Made by a program: the position numbers and the translations under genes
The notes under the pieces: generated by a model
What the model was told of the DNA's origin: nothing
The model's database searches: none
Seen by the model: the letters and a program-made list of their open reading frames with translations, nothing else
Shown: positions 36,367-44,943 of the stretch, in pieces
Position numbering within the stretch: position 1 is the first letter of the stretch
Layout of the letters: every line of letters starts with the position of its first letter
Assembly: GCF_000023585.1 (NCBI RefSeq)
Contig: NC_012914.1
Location: 5,587,501 to 5,651,500 of the forward strand
DNA: 64,000 nt
Reading direction: 5' to 3'
Source of the DNA: Paenibacillus sp. JDR-2
GTDB taxonomy: Bacteria > Bacillota > Bacilli > Paenibacillales > Paenibacillaceae

Positions 36367-37162
36367 TTATTCCACATAGCACTCACCGTTCTGACAACCA
36401 TAAATATAAGTATCTTTTGAATCGGAGTATCTAATTCCTCTTTTCTCAAAATCAGTTGGTGCCGTCGCTGCGAGCCTTTGCATAAGCAAATAGGCCATCT
36501 CATGACTCAACTCTGCTTCCCCTGTCCCACCGATTGCAAATCCGGATGGACCTTGATATGCGGTTAAGATCCACTTACTCCCGTCGCTTCTTTGCGCTTG
36601 AATCATATAATTAAAGGCATCTTCGGAGTTTTCCGACTCTTACAGGATCACCGAACAGTGTTATCAAACTCCCCCGATATCTCGCAATCTCTTTCAATTC
36701 CGTGGTTACACTTAGAAGGTTTGATGTTTCATTGCTGTAACTTAGATCATCGATCTTGGAAAAAGTCACGTCGGTTATTTGGGAAGAAGATTCTTTCACC
36801 CCATTTTCGATTGATTCCAACTCTCCGTCTAAAATGTACTTTCTCGTAATTTCTCCTGTAACGGGGTCCAAGTGATATCCGGCTTCAGGCTGATTATTGC
36901 TCTTTTTTCGTACTCCTACCATGACATGGTCTCTCTCGTCATATCCACTTACTTCAATAATAAGATCTTTATCATCTTGGCACCATGCCGAGCAATCTTC
37001 CTTCACCTTCTGGATCAGCACTTCGTCCGAGAGCATTTTTTGCCCCCTCGATGTACATGAAACAAGAAAAAGCACAAAAACCAGAGCGACGAATAGCCTG
37101 ATATGACGTTTCCTCATAATGCCCCTCATTCCTAAGACAATATCATTCCAAAATATTTTCAT
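36367..37162 (-). pseudogene. Frameshifted lipoprotein gene
   Basis: Two frames form one protein. The first (37162-36611) encodes a lipoprotein with signal RLFVALVFVLFLVSC and a GYHLDPVTGEITRKYI segment, and reads to ...LFGDPVRVGKLRRCL. From the GTAAGAGTC at about 36640 the +1 frame continues naturally (ESENSEDAFNYMIQAQRSDG) into the second frame ending at 36367 (YIYGCQNGECYVE). A one-base insertion, or two-base loss, in the last third explains this. Family unrecognised. The start could be the ATG at 37162 (AGGA upstream) or a later ATG beside the signal sequence. It is the last unit of the array. Confidence 0.7.
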
Positions 37163-37164
37163 AA

Positions 37165-37262
37165 TTGTAATTTTCCTGCCCTTACTTCAATAAAAATAGG
37201 CAGCGGATATCTGATCTGCTGTCGGTTTTTTTGTTTTGAACTAAAGTTCTCCGTTAGCTGAA
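37165..37262. repeat. Cassette element 2
   Basis: D site 37165-37191 (spacer CTGCC), hairpin 37198-37224 (CAGCGGAT / ATCTGCTG), P site 37236-37262 (TTGAACTAAAG, TTCTC, CGTTAGCTGAA). The stop codon of the 37254 gene lies in the P site. Confidence 0.8.
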
Positions 37263-37703
37263 TTTCACAAAGTGAGTATAATTTTCCGAATCAGCCTTAA
37301 CAAAAAATCCTATAGATTGATAAAATAAATCTGCATTTGGGTTATCTGTCTTTAATACAAGCATCTGAAAGTACTTTTTAGCCTCTATAATAACTGAATC
37401 CATCAGCAAGCGTCCTATCCCGAATCGACGGACACTTGGTAAGACATAGAGGCGACGAACACGACCAACTGCTTTACTACCTGCGAGAGGGTCTTGGTTT
37501 AACCCGCAAACCCCAACAATATCGCCGTCTTTAATAGCGATGAAGAGCGCTTCCCCGTCCCCGCCAAATTTATTGGTTCCTGCTTCATAGTCGGCCACTA
37601 ATCGTTTGATGTGACGAAATCCTTCGTTCGTACTTTCTTCAATGAGTCGCATTACCTTAGAGGTTTCTAAATGACTAACTTTTGTGACGATAATACCATT
37701 CAC
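37254..37703 (-). CDS. GNAT-family N-acetyltransferase
   Basis: 149 residues with the acetyl-CoA binding motif RRFGIGRLLMDS near 100-111 and preceding strand VRRLYVLPSV. Substrate unknown. The GTG start at 37703 has AGGAGGGG seven bases upstream; that ribosome binding site abuts the D site of element 3. A single-gene cassette. Confidence 0.88.
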   Translation of the reverse strand: MNGIIVTKVSHLETSKVMRLIEESTNEGFRHIKRLVADYEAGTNKFGGDGEALFIAIKDGDIVGVCGLNQDPLAGSKAVGRVRRLYVLPSVRRFGIGRLLMDSVIIEAKKYFQMLVLKTDNPNADLFYQSIGFFVKADSENYTHFVKFS

Positions 37704-37705
37704 TT

Positions 37706-37800
37706 AACCACCCCTCCTGCTTTAGTCAATGGAAAAAAGAGCAGCGCCGCGGTGGTCTGCTCACTTTTTGTTGTTGAACTATCGTTCCCCGTTAGTTCAA
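37706..37800. repeat. Cassette element 3
   Basis: D site about 37706-37729 (spacer CTGC, one base short), hairpin 37739-37762 (GAGCAG / CTGCTC), P site 37774-37800 (TTGAACTATCG, TTCCC, CGTTAGTTCAA: the exact consensus). Confidence 0.8.
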
Positions 37801-37806
37801 AACCTT

Positions 37807-38928
37807 CTATTTTGTGAGTGCCCTTGTTCGAAGTAAATCCAGCTTGTAAGTTGGTACAAACTTGGCCAAGTCTCCACCAGGTAAATCTAGCTCCCCATCA
37901 TCGAACACAATAATGAAATCATCAGTACAATAAATTAGCTTGCTCCAATCAATTTGATTACATTTCATAATTGCTTCGAACCAAATCTTATACGCACGGA
38001 TATGCCAGTCCCAATCCTGTAGTGACCAATGGAGATAAAGCATAACCATTTTGTTTAAAATAGATTTTTCATCTATTCCAGCCTGATAACGAATGGGGTG
38101 ATTACCGACGTTCCAAATGGAGTACAGAGAAGCACCATTATTAAGTTGATCAATTCGTATTCGTTCAAGTGCTGGATGGAAAATTGCATCTGCTGTTGTG
38201 TAAGGATCCCCAGTTGCATATATGTTTAGGTAACAAATTTTTTCTGTTTGAGTTTTTTGGGCAATTTGCTTTATTACTTGCTTAATTGCATCAGGAAGTT
38301 CCCTACATACTTCTTCATAAAGCATTTCCGCTTGATATTGAGACAAGTAGATATAAATAAGTATCCCAGACTGATCAATTATGCGATCCAGCTGTCCATC
38401 AAGGTCATAAAACAAATTGTATTGCACTGTAACAGAGAGCTTATTTGATTGATATGTTAAAGCCTTTATAGTTACTAGTGCTTCATTATTATAATTATAA
38501 TTCTCTTCATAACAGATTGTATTCTCTATTGTTAAACCATTCCTGCAGTTAAATTCTATATAACGAATCGGTCGACCTTTTTCATAGAGAATATCTTCAA
38601 TAGAAACCAGTTTTCCGTCATTATATGATCTAATAATCAACCGAGATTCTAGGTGTTCATAATAAGCCACCACATTAATTAAAGAATCTTGATGAGAAAC
38701 CCAAATCAGACCGTTTTCGTCCTTCCCATAAGAAGTTTCGTCTTGGCCCTCTGTAACTCTCCCCACTGGCTGCTGGTTTCGCTCAAACCAATATGGACAT
38801 GGAGAATATCTTTTTCCATCTGTAAATTCCCACCGGCTAACTTGTAGTTCACTCCGTTTTTTATAAGATAAGAAGTTCTCCTGTGCATCTAAAGCTAAGT
38901 TTATATATGTTTCTATTGTAATAGACAT
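37807..38928 (-). CDS. Hypothetical protein
   Basis: 373 residues, soluble and acidic, with no motif I recognise. It starts MSITIETYINLALDAQENFL and has a strand-rich middle with repeated tyrosines (DEDGLIWVSHQ-like, YNYNNEALVTIKALTYQSNKL). An AGGGAG ribosome binding site precedes the ATG at 38928. The AT-rich composition differs from the chromosomal backbone. It is the largest gene in the array. Confidence 0.6.
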   Translation of the reverse strand: MSITIETYINLALDAQENFLSYKKRSELQVSRWEFTDGKRYSPCPYWFERNQQPVGRVTEGQDETSYGKDENGLIWVSHQDSLINVVAYYEHLESRLIIRSYNDGKLVSIEDILYEKGRPIRYIEFNCRNGLTIENTICYEENYNYNNEALVTIKALTYQSNKLSVTVQYNLFYDLDGQLDRIIDQSGILIYIYLSQYQAEMLYEEVCRELPDAIKQVIKQIAQKTQTEKICYLNIYATGDPYTTADAIFHPALERIRIDQLNNGASLYSIWNVGNHPIRYQAGIDEKSILNKMVMLYLHWSLQDWDWHIRAYKIWFEAIMKCNQIDWSKLIYCTDDFIIVFDDGELDLPGGDLAKFVPTYKLDLLRTRALTK

Positions 38929-38972
38929 TAATTTATTGCTCCCTAAAATATAGTCTTTTGTAAGTATTAGGT

Positions 38973-38999
38973 TTCCACTAACGTTCCTCGTTTATGGAA
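38973..38999. repeat. Cassette element 4 (P site only)
   Basis: Arms TTCCACTAACG and CGTTTATGGAA around TTCCT. The outer arm bases changed from TTGAA to TTCCA on both sides, so pairing is kept: compensatory change. No hairpin. The stop codon of the 38978 gene is inside. Confidence 0.65.
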
Positions 39000-39697
39000 T
39001 GCTTATTTCGAATTATTAAGTTTATTTCCTGATTCTGTACATCAACAAATTTTACTAATAATGCAATTTTGTCCTCAGAATTAATACGTTCCCAATAGTA
39101 GTCTGCTATTTTATCAATTGAATCGAAGAGTGGTACTTCAATTGGATCACCTTCGAATGGTTTAAGTACACCATCCAGTTCCGTTCTATAGGTATATATA
39201 CAATGACCTATTCCCTTCTTGAAACGGTTGTATTGATAGAGGTTACGTATGCAAATTGAATGGTCGTTGTCTTGTGTTCTAAGAATTGATAAGCTGTATT
39301 GCTTAAGATCTGTGTTAATTATACCTGAGATTCTTGGGGTAAAGTGGGGAGCATCGGGTTCAAACTCTCTAAGCATTAATGATTCATAAAAGGACCTGTA
39401 ATTCTTTAATCCTTCATAAATAGTTTCAGTTTGATCACCATTAGAGACAATGTGTACGTTATCCCAATGCCGAATAGGATAGTAAAATATGAGCGAAGGG
39501 TCCTCCACTAGAGCAGGATCAAAGGCTTTGTTTCTTATACTAAAACCTTCTCTTTCAAATACTCGATTTCTACTGTTCGTGCTTCTTCCCATAATCCAAT
39601 ACACCTGTACATAATGCGATCCTGAAGGAGTCATACCTACAATAAGCGTTCTTCCGGGATAAGGATTCTCAAACAAAGCGTGTTGAAGTTTGTTCAT
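38978..39697 (-). CDS. IMP cyclohydrolase-like (PurO family) protein
   Basis: 239 residues resembling the archaeal-type IMP cyclohydrolase fold (NTN-hydrolase-like): the N-terminal NPYPGRTLIVGMTPSGSHYVQVYWIMGRSTNSRNRVF is the characteristic opening of this group. In archaea PurO performs the last step of purine synthesis. Here, in a cassette, the role is unknown. The ATG at 39697 has AGGAG nine bases upstream; earlier ATGs are too close to it. Confidence 0.7.
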   Translation of the reverse strand: MNKLQHALFENPYPGRTLIVGMTPSGSHYVQVYWIMGRSTNSRNRVFEREGFSIRNKAFDPALVEDPSLIFYYPIRHWDNVHIVSNGDQTETIYEGLKNYRSFYESLMLREFEPDAPHFTPRISGIINTDLKQYSLSILRTQDNDHSICIRNLYQYNRFKKGIGHCIYTYRTELDGVLKPFEGDPIEVPLFDSIDKIADYYWERINSEDKIALLVKFVDVQNQEINLIIRNKHSINEER

Positions 39698-39723
39698 CTG
39701 CATCTGCTCCTCTCGAATAAACA

Positions 39724-39754
39724 CAAAGAGGTAAGGGGAATCCCCCTTACCTCT
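39724..39754 (-). terminator. Terminator between cassettes
   Basis: AGAGGTAAGGGG pairs with CCCCTTACCTCT around AAT and a following TTTGTGTTT on the minus strand. It lies upstream of the 38978 gene, so that gene probably has its own promoter or relies on read-through. Confidence 0.6.
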
Positions 39755-39880
39755 GCCCAGGCGTACGGCTTTAACTTATATGCTTCCTCATGGATCCCCA
39801 TGCTCCGCCAGTCACATATAAGACTCTAAATTATATTCATAATACCAATTTCTCTCAACACTTTTCAATGCATTGTTTTC

Positions 39881-39944
39881 ATAAACTAACGTTACCCGAT
39901 AGTTTAATAAAAAGAAGACGACCACTTAATGAAGTAGTCGCTTC
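39881..39944. repeat. Cassette element 5 (site then hairpin)
   Basis: A P-like site 39881-39907 (arms TAAACTAACG and CGATAGTTTA around TTACC, outer bases co-varying) is followed by hairpin 39914-39944 (GAAGACGACCACTT/AAGTAGTCGCTTC). The order is reversed relative to complete elements. Confidence 0.6.
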
Positions 39945-39950
39945 AACAAA

Positions 39951-40595
39951 TCAGGACAGACCAAAATGCTTTTCAATTGCCGATAACATATGGTCTTTAT
40001 TTGATTGAACTGTTCTCGTTAGCCACTTTAATTCATACTGCTTGGCTTGATGCAGATAGTGATTTGAGGCTTTAACAACATTGTTTAGTGTTTCCTCTCT
40101 AGCCCGTTTCGGTTCAGATAAAGTGGGAAACAAATCCTCCATGCCTCTCAGGTGGTCTCGGTCTAAATATTCTGATCGAATTAGTTCATCTTCTGCAAAC
40201 AAATAAACAACTTGGTTGGGGTTAGATATCTCCCTTAAAAAAGCTGGCTCCATAAAAGTGTCTACAACTATTGGCTTCTCTTTACCCGTTTGTAATAAAT
40301 CCAATATGATGAACTCAACACTTTCATCAAAGACTGAATTTAACCAATGACTTCTATCGTTCCCACGACCTAAAAAGAACCACTCCCAATCGATAAAGTG
40401 CCTCAAAATTGCCGGATGATCCTGTGGGTTAGCTTTTGATTGATATTCATAGGTATGGTCATCTGAAGAATAATAATTCATTCCCCACTTTGAGGCTAGC
40501 GACTTCGCCATAGTGCTTTTGCCACCGCAAGGTCCCCCACATATCCAATAAACGTGATCCAGGTAATTTCTTAATAATCGATCTGAAATTCTCAT
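39951..40595 (-). CDS. P-loop kinase/ATPase
   Basis: 214 residues with Walker A GGPCGGKST (residues 19-27) and a Walker B-like IVVDTF strand. The size and LID-like segment (RDHLRGMEDLF) suggest a nucleoside or small-molecule kinase of the adenylate kinase-like superfamily. Substrate unknown. An AGGGGAT ribosome binding site precedes the ATG at 40595. Confidence 0.78.
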   Translation of the reverse strand: MRISDRLLRNYLDHVYWICGGPCGGKSTMAKSLASKWGMNYYSSDDHTYEYQSKANPQDHPAILRHFIDWEWFFLGRGNDRSHWLNSVFDESVEFIILDLLQTGKEKPIVVDTFMEPAFLREISNPNQVVYLFAEDELIRSEYLDRDHLRGMEDLFPTLSEPKRAREETLNNVVKASNHYLHQAKQYELKWLTRTVQSNKDHMLSAIEKHFGLS

Positions 40596-40754
40596 TGTTC
40601 TAACATCCCCTTGTTTAAGATTAATTCTTACAAGGGGGAAATTCTCATTCTGGTAGCACTAACTGTCCAAGTTGCCGGCATTTCTACACCGCCTTTCTAT
40701 AACAGTTTCCCACAATATTATCCATTTGTGAATACCCTTACATTGATATGATCC

Positions 40755-40853
40755 ACTACGTTAAACTGCCCTTTAGTTCAACAAAAACGCAGCCGAACGT
40801 AATACGCCGGCTGCTGTTGTTCTGTATTGAACTAAAGTCTCCCGTTAGAGTAA
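40755..40853. repeat. Cassette element 6
   Basis: D site 40755-40781 (CTGCC), hairpin 40789-40814 (GCAGCCG / CGGCTGC), P site 40827-40853 (TTGAACTAAAG, TCTCC, CGTTAGAGTAA). Confidence 0.85.
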
Positions 40854-40866
40854 TGGATCAAGTCAA

Positions 40867-41865
40867 CTAAATCTCATGCAGCCAACGTTCAATTTCGTTA
40901 AGTTTCTCTGCATAAAGTTTAATATTTAGAATGGTCCCTGCAACCTGTTCTGTCCCGGATTTCTGTTCATCTGGATCTGTACAATCAATCCATAAAGACC
41001 GCTTCAGACAATATTCTAACCAGTCCAACTTCCCTAAAAAGCTATTTGCCAGTATCATTCTCCAGTTTGCATGGATATGGGTTTGTGTAGTTCCTCTATA
41101 GCCATCTATAAAAGATAAGAACCTGTCGTGATCAATTTCTCCCGATTCATTCTCAGACCAATAAATTGCCGTTTCAATTAAGTCCAGTTTAGGGTTTCTA
41201 TAGCCAGCACATTCCCAATCAATAAGGATTGGTTTGTCATTCCACAAAACATTCTTAGGGTCTAGGTCACCATGACTGATGACCATACTCGTTAACAACT
41301 GCTTAGCTGAATTTATAGCTTCGAGATTCCATTCGTTAAGCATTGGAGTGTTTTCTAATAATAAGCTGGTCCACTCGGCATTATTCTCCTGCCCTTTTTC
41401 CAAATAAAAGTTCCAGTCAGTTAGCCCCCGATCTTCAGGCGGAATATTAACTATTCCAAGGTCTGAGAAATCCCCCTTATGTAAAGAGGAAAGAATGCTA
41501 CCCATTATCTTGCAATGATTCGAATTTATTTCACTGGGCTTAAGGCTTTTTCCATCCATCCATTCAAATACGAGATAGAATTGCTCACCTACTTGCTGAA
41601 TAGAATGACCATTAAAAGTCTTAGCCGGAAGAGCAGGTACAAAGTCTGAAGCCCTATTAGCAATGAGTTCGGATCTGATAAAGTTTTGCATGGCTGTTGG
41701 TCTGGCCATAATTTCTGGGTTTAATGCTTTGACTACGTATCTACCTGAGGTGGTTTGAACTGCATACATGCGATGTAATAAACCACCTGATACCGCAGTA
41801 GGGGCAATTGTTATATCACCAAGCCCTAATTCATTACATAGAGCTTCTATTTGACAAGGATCCAT
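40867..41865 (-). CDS. Aminoglycoside phosphotransferase-family kinase
   Basis: 332 residues with the APH/choline-kinase catalytic loop VISHGDLDPKNVLWNDKPILIDWECAG near 195-220 (catalytic Asp in HGDLDPKN; metal Asp in IDWE). Family members phosphorylate aminoglycosides, homoserine, choline or other small alcohols. The substrate cannot be inferred, so resistance should not be assumed. AAGGTGA lies before the ATG at 41865. Confidence 0.88.
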   Translation of the reverse strand: MDPCQIEALCNELGLGDITIAPTAVSGGLLHRMYAVQTTSGRYVVKALNPEIMARPTAMQNFIRSELIANRASDFVPALPAKTFNGHSIQQVGEQFYLVFEWMDGKSLKPSEINSNHCKIMGSILSSLHKGDFSDLGIVNIPPEDRGLTDWNFYLEKGQENNAEWTSLLLENTPMLNEWNLEAINSAKQLLTSMVISHGDLDPKNVLWNDKPILIDWECAGYRNPKLDLIETAIYWSENESGEIDHDRFLSFIDGYRGTTQTHIHANWRMILANSFLGKLDWLEYCLKRSLWIDCTDPDEQKSGTEQVAGTILNIKLYAEKLNEIERWLHEI

Positions 41866-41922
41866 TCTTATTCACCTTCCCACATCATCTACCAATTTGT
41901 ATAATACAATTTCTTTGTAGCC

Positions 41923-42023
41923 ATTACGTTGTCCTGCCATATCGCTTAACGAAAGAAGGAGCAGCTGCCGCGGCGGCAAACTGCTCCCTGGAATCATCAA
42001 ACTAATGTTCCCTTTTGTTGAAC
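41923..42023. repeat. Cassette element 7
   Basis: D site 41923-41949 (CTGCC), hairpin 41958-41987 (GGAGCAG / CTGCTCC, inner TGCCGCGGCGGCA), P site 41997-42023 (TCAAACTAATG, TTCCC, TTTTGTTGAAC). The stop codon of the NUDIX gene lies in the P site. Confidence 0.8.
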
Positions 42024-42484
42024 GACATGCACCATCTAATAGCTGCCTTATCGACCTCATCAACGTAGGCGATATCATCAGATAAATTCCAAAATAATAT
42101 TTTGTCTGTTTCGTTATTTTCTTTAAACTGGGCTATGTAATCCAACTCAGTAAAGTACACTGGATTATATTTTATCACTCCATTTGGCTTCCTAACCTTT
42201 AGTAAGCCTTTAAAATCCATGTCGCGAACAACTTGTGTTGTTTCCTCAAAAAGTTCCCTTATGGCACATTCTTTAGGAGTTTCCCCATCTTCCCTTCCTC
42301 CGGCTGGTACTTCCCAGTGTTTCCTCAACGTATTAAAACATAATAGATACTTATCATTATATCTAACCACTGCATATGAACCTGCTAGTGGCCCGTAACT
42401 ATTTAGTTCATCTTCTTTCAAAGTAATACATTCTAATAACTCATACCCATCTTTATTGGTAGCGATCATTAGCAAAGCCCCCAT
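42002..42484 (-). CDS. NUDIX hydrolase
   Basis: 160 residues. The Nudix box GGREDGETPKECAIRELFEETTQV is nearly canonical (Gx5Ex7REUxEExGU, last Gly replaced), so it should cleave a nucleoside diphosphate linked to another moiety. Two starts are possible: ATG 42484, and ATG 42469 with GGGGG eight bases upstream. The first overlaps the D site of element 8. Confidence 0.88.
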   Translation of the reverse strand: MGALLMIATNKDGYELLECITLKEDELNSYGPLAGSYAVVRYNDKYLLCFNTLRKHWEVPAGGREDGETPKECAIRELFEETTQVVRDMDFKGLLKVRKPNGVIKYNPVYFTELDYIAQFKENNETDKILFWNLSDDIAYVDEVDKAAIRWCMSFNKREH

Positions 42485-42569
42485 AAAACTGCCTATTACT
42501 TGAGCGGCAGCTCATCAGTGTGAACTGCCGTGCCATCTTCATTGAACTAAAGTTCTTATGTTAGTTCAA
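42478..42569. repeat. Cassette element 8
   Basis: D site 42478-42504 (CTGCC, weak arms), hairpin 42505-42530 (CGGCAG / CTGCCG), P site 42542-42569 (TTGAACTAAAG, spacer TTCTTA, TGTTAGTTCAA). The HAD gene stop codon lies in the P site. Confidence 0.75.
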
Positions 42570-43234
42570 TGACTTTTTGTTAATAATCTTATTGCTGTTG
42601 TTAAGTTCATGTCTTCTAAAGAATTCAATCGTAAATCATATGCTTCAAAGAATAATTCTCTAGTTAGTTTGTTTGGTACAATTATACAATACATCCCAGC
42701 TGCCTTCGCCGCTTTTGCTCCATTAGGTGAATCCTCGAATGCAACCGCATTTATAGGTTTAACACCGAAGTAATCTAGAACTTGCAGGTAAAGGTCAGGA
42801 GCAGGCTTAACATTTTTGGCATCCTCGTGGGTTCTTATGCATGAAAAATAATCTGTAAGTCCTAACTCCTCTAAATTAGGGACAACCCAATTTCGTGGAG
42901 CACTAGAAGCTAATCCAATATTGATACCTAATCCTTTGGCTTCATTCAAATAGTTTTGAACACCTGGAAGAGCTTTTTGATTAACAATTAACTTATCATA
43001 TTTTTCTCTTCTCAGTTTTCTAAGTAATTCTCGGTCTAATGTTTTTCCTATGCTTTGTTGTAAAAATTCATAAGGATCAAATGAATTAAAATGTCCACCG
43101 ATCCTAGAACTGTATAATTCTAAAGGTAATTCAACCCCATACTCCATAAGAAGTTCTTGAAATGAATAAAACTCATACGTTTCGGTATCTCTGATTAAAC
43201 CGTCAAAATCAAAAATGACAGCTTCAACCGCCAT
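42566..43234 (-). CDS. HAD-family phosphatase (beta-PGM/YcjU-like)
   Basis: 222 residues with HAD motif I VIFDFDGLIRDTE (8-20), motif II in IGLASSAPRNW, Lys in NVKPAPDLYLQVL and motif III in VAFEDSPNGAKAA. The cap domain is the small helical type of beta-phosphoglucomutases and phosphatases. Substrate unknown. AGGGGG lies eight bases before the ATG. Confidence 0.92.
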   Translation of the reverse strand: MAVEAVIFDFDGLIRDTETYEFYSFQELLMEYGVELPLELYSSRIGGHFNSFDPYEFLQQSIGKTLDRELLRKLRREKYDKLIVNQKALPGVQNYLNEAKGLGINIGLASSAPRNWVVPNLEELGLTDYFSCIRTHEDAKNVKPAPDLYLQVLDYFGVKPINAVAFEDSPNGAKAAKAAGMYCIIVPNKLTRELFFEAYDLRLNSLEDMNLTTAIRLLTKSH

Positions 43235-43339
43235 AGCTTACCCCCTAAATGAGTCTATGTCTTACTTAAACCACTGAATACTTTATCTCTCTACCACTTT
43301 AACATAGTAAATTGAAATGGCGTTATGTGTCAACATCTC

Positions 43340-43437
43340 ATTACGCTCTTCTGCCCGTAGTTCAACGAAAACGGCAGCCGATTGTTTGGTCGACTGCCGC
43401 GGTATCCTTATTTAACTATCGTTCCCCGTTAACTTAA
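43340..43437. repeat. Cassette element 9
   Basis: D site 43340-43366 (CTGCC), hairpin 43372-43399 (CGGCAG / CTGCCG), P site 43411-43437 (TTTAACTATCG, TTCCC, CGTTAACTTAA). It lies 10 bp from the innermost Tn7-like repeat. Confidence 0.85.
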
Positions 43438-43447
43438 TGCCCACCCA

Positions 43448-43516
43448 CAGTCTACAACTTTATTTTCACGGTCTAATACTTTATTTTTCAGTCTAATATT
43501 TTATTTTTTCAAGACA
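43448..43516 (-). mobile_element. Tn7-like transposon end, tight (right-type)
   Basis: Read on the minus strand from 43516: TGT, eight bases, AATAAAATATTAGACTG, then AATAAAGTATTAGACC and AATAAAGTTGTAGACTG at 20-21 base steps. Tn7 right ends have TGT, eight bases, then overlapping TnsB sites of the form AATAAAGTCTTAAACTG. The interior therefore lies to the left, toward the cassette array. Confidence 0.65.
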
Positions 43517-43545
43517 GCAGGTCACAATTGTGACCTGCCATCGCT
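43513..43545 (-). terminator. Terminator of the SPFH/NfeD operon
   Basis: A perfect 22-bp palindrome (arms GCAGGTCACAA and TTGTGACCTGC, 43517-43538) abuts the Tn7-like TGT terminus. The T-tract is weak because the transposon end replaces it. Confidence 0.65.
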
Positions 43546-43584
43546 GTTTTTTGTGTGTTTTGATTGTGAATTTTACACTTTCAT

Positions 43585-44514
43585 TTATTTTTGCACATCA
43601 AAAATCTTGCTGATCATACCGACAGATCCCAGCGCATTCATAACCTCGGTCGGAACAAAGATCGTCGACGCCTTCCCCTCTGCCATTTGCGCTAAGGCTT
43701 CGAATGACTTGTAAGCTAAAATTTGCGGATCTAAGCCTGCCTCTTTGATTGCTTCGATCCGAGCCCGCTCCGCCTGCGCGACATGTCTGATCGCTTCCGC
43801 TTTCCCCATCGCTTCAAGCTCCTGCGACTTCTGCTTGGCTTCCGCGTCCAAGATTTGCCGCTTCTTCTCGGCTTCTGCTGCCAAGACGACAGCTGCTTGT
43901 TGGGCTTCTGCGCGCAGAACGGTCGCCTGCTTCTCCCCTTCCGCCTGCAAAATGCTGGCGCGCTTCTCACGCTCCGCTCTCATCTGCTTCTCCATCGAAT
44001 TTTGAATATCCGCTGGAATTCCCAACTGTAAAATTTCTACCCGATCAATCCGAACGCCCCAATTCTCCGATGCATTATCGAGCGCCTGCCGCAATTCTGC
44101 TTGAATGCGGTCACGGTTGGACAATATTTCGTCCAGCTCCATCTTCCCTATCGTGGCTCGCAGGGCGGAAGCGACAATATTGTGGATCCCTTCCACATAA
44201 TTCGCAATGCCATACGTTGCCAGCTTCGGATCAACTACTGTAAAAAAGGTTGCCAGTTCGACGCCGATGGCCACGTTATCCTTCGTAATCACCGATTGCG
44301 AAGGTACTGTTTCCTGCTTCATACGAAGATCATGACGGATCCGAACTCTGTCGATAATCGGAATGATGAGATTTACCCCGGCATGCAGCGTGTTTGAATA
44401 TTTGCCTAACCTCTCCACAATCGCTACCGATTGCTGAGGGATAATGCGAACGCCTCTTGCAATAATGACAACAACAATCACGAGTATGATAATAAATACG
44501 ATTAAGCCTATCAT
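43585..44514 (-). CDS. SPFH-domain (stomatin/QmcA-like) membrane protein
   Basis: 309 residues: an N-terminal membrane helix (1-22), SPFH domain (RIIPQQSVAIVERLGKYSNTLHAGVN onward), then a long Ala/Glu/Lys coiled coil (about 190-260). Such proteins form large membrane cages that organise proteases. The NfeD gene three bases upstream is the usual partner. Codon use is GC-richer than the flanking cassettes, in line with a chromosomal origin. Confidence 0.93.
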   Translation of the reverse strand: MIGLIVFIIILVIVVVIIARGVRIIPQQSVAIVERLGKYSNTLHAGVNLIIPIIDRVRIRHDLRMKQETVPSQSVITKDNVAIGVELATFFTVVDPKLATYGIANYVEGIHNIVASALRATIGKMELDEILSNRDRIQAELRQALDNASENWGVRIDRVEILQLGIPADIQNSMEKQMRAEREKRASILQAEGEKQATVLRAEAQQAAVVLAAEAEKKRQILDAEAKQKSQELEAMGKAEAIRHVAQAERARIEAIKEAGLDPQILAYKSFEALAQMAEGKASTIFVPTEVMNALGSVGMISKIFDVQK

Positions 44515-44517
44515 TTA

Positions 44518-44943
44518 TTATCGGCTCCTTTCTACAATCAGTTTTGTTACGCCTAACCCCTTAATTCGCACTTTCTCGCCCTTGCTTATCGATTCATCCG
44601 CGACGGCCGACCATATTTCACCGTTCACGCTGACTAGTCCAATCTCGCCGCGTACAATATCTTGCACGACAAAGGCTTCTTGGCCAATCAGCCTTTCCTT
44701 AATCTCTGGCATCTTATCCGTTGAAGTAGGAATGACTTTGCGTATAATTGGAATTAACCATACGTACATCAGAAATGCTGAGCCCACGAAAACAAAACAT
44801 TGCACCAGAAATGAAGTATTTACGAACACCATACCTAGCGCGATGAGAGACGAAATGGAGAGCAACAGAAAATAAAAGGTACCTGTATTCAGTTCAATCA
44901 ACAAGAAAATAGCGAACAGAATAAGCCATCCGATCCAAAGCAT
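44518..44943 (-). CDS. NfeD-family membrane protein
   Basis: 141 residues with two or three N-terminal membrane segments and a C-terminal OB-fold domain (about 80-141; LIGQEAFVVQDIVRGEIGLVSVNGEIWSAV). NfeD proteins pair with stomatin/SPFH proteins, as encoded here directly downstream. No serine protease domain is present (short NfeD1b type). Confidence 0.9.
   Translation of the reverse strand: MLWIGWLILFAIFLLIELNTGTFYFLLLSISSLIALGMVFVNTSFLVQCFVFVGSAFLMYVWLIPIIRKVIPTSTDKMPEIKERLIGQEAFVVQDIVRGEIGLVSVNGEIWSAVADESISKGEKVRIKGLGVTKLIVERSR

Noticed and set aside
40867..41865. An aminoglycoside resistance gene
   Set aside because: Only the broad APH/choline kinase fold is supported; nothing points to a drug substrate.
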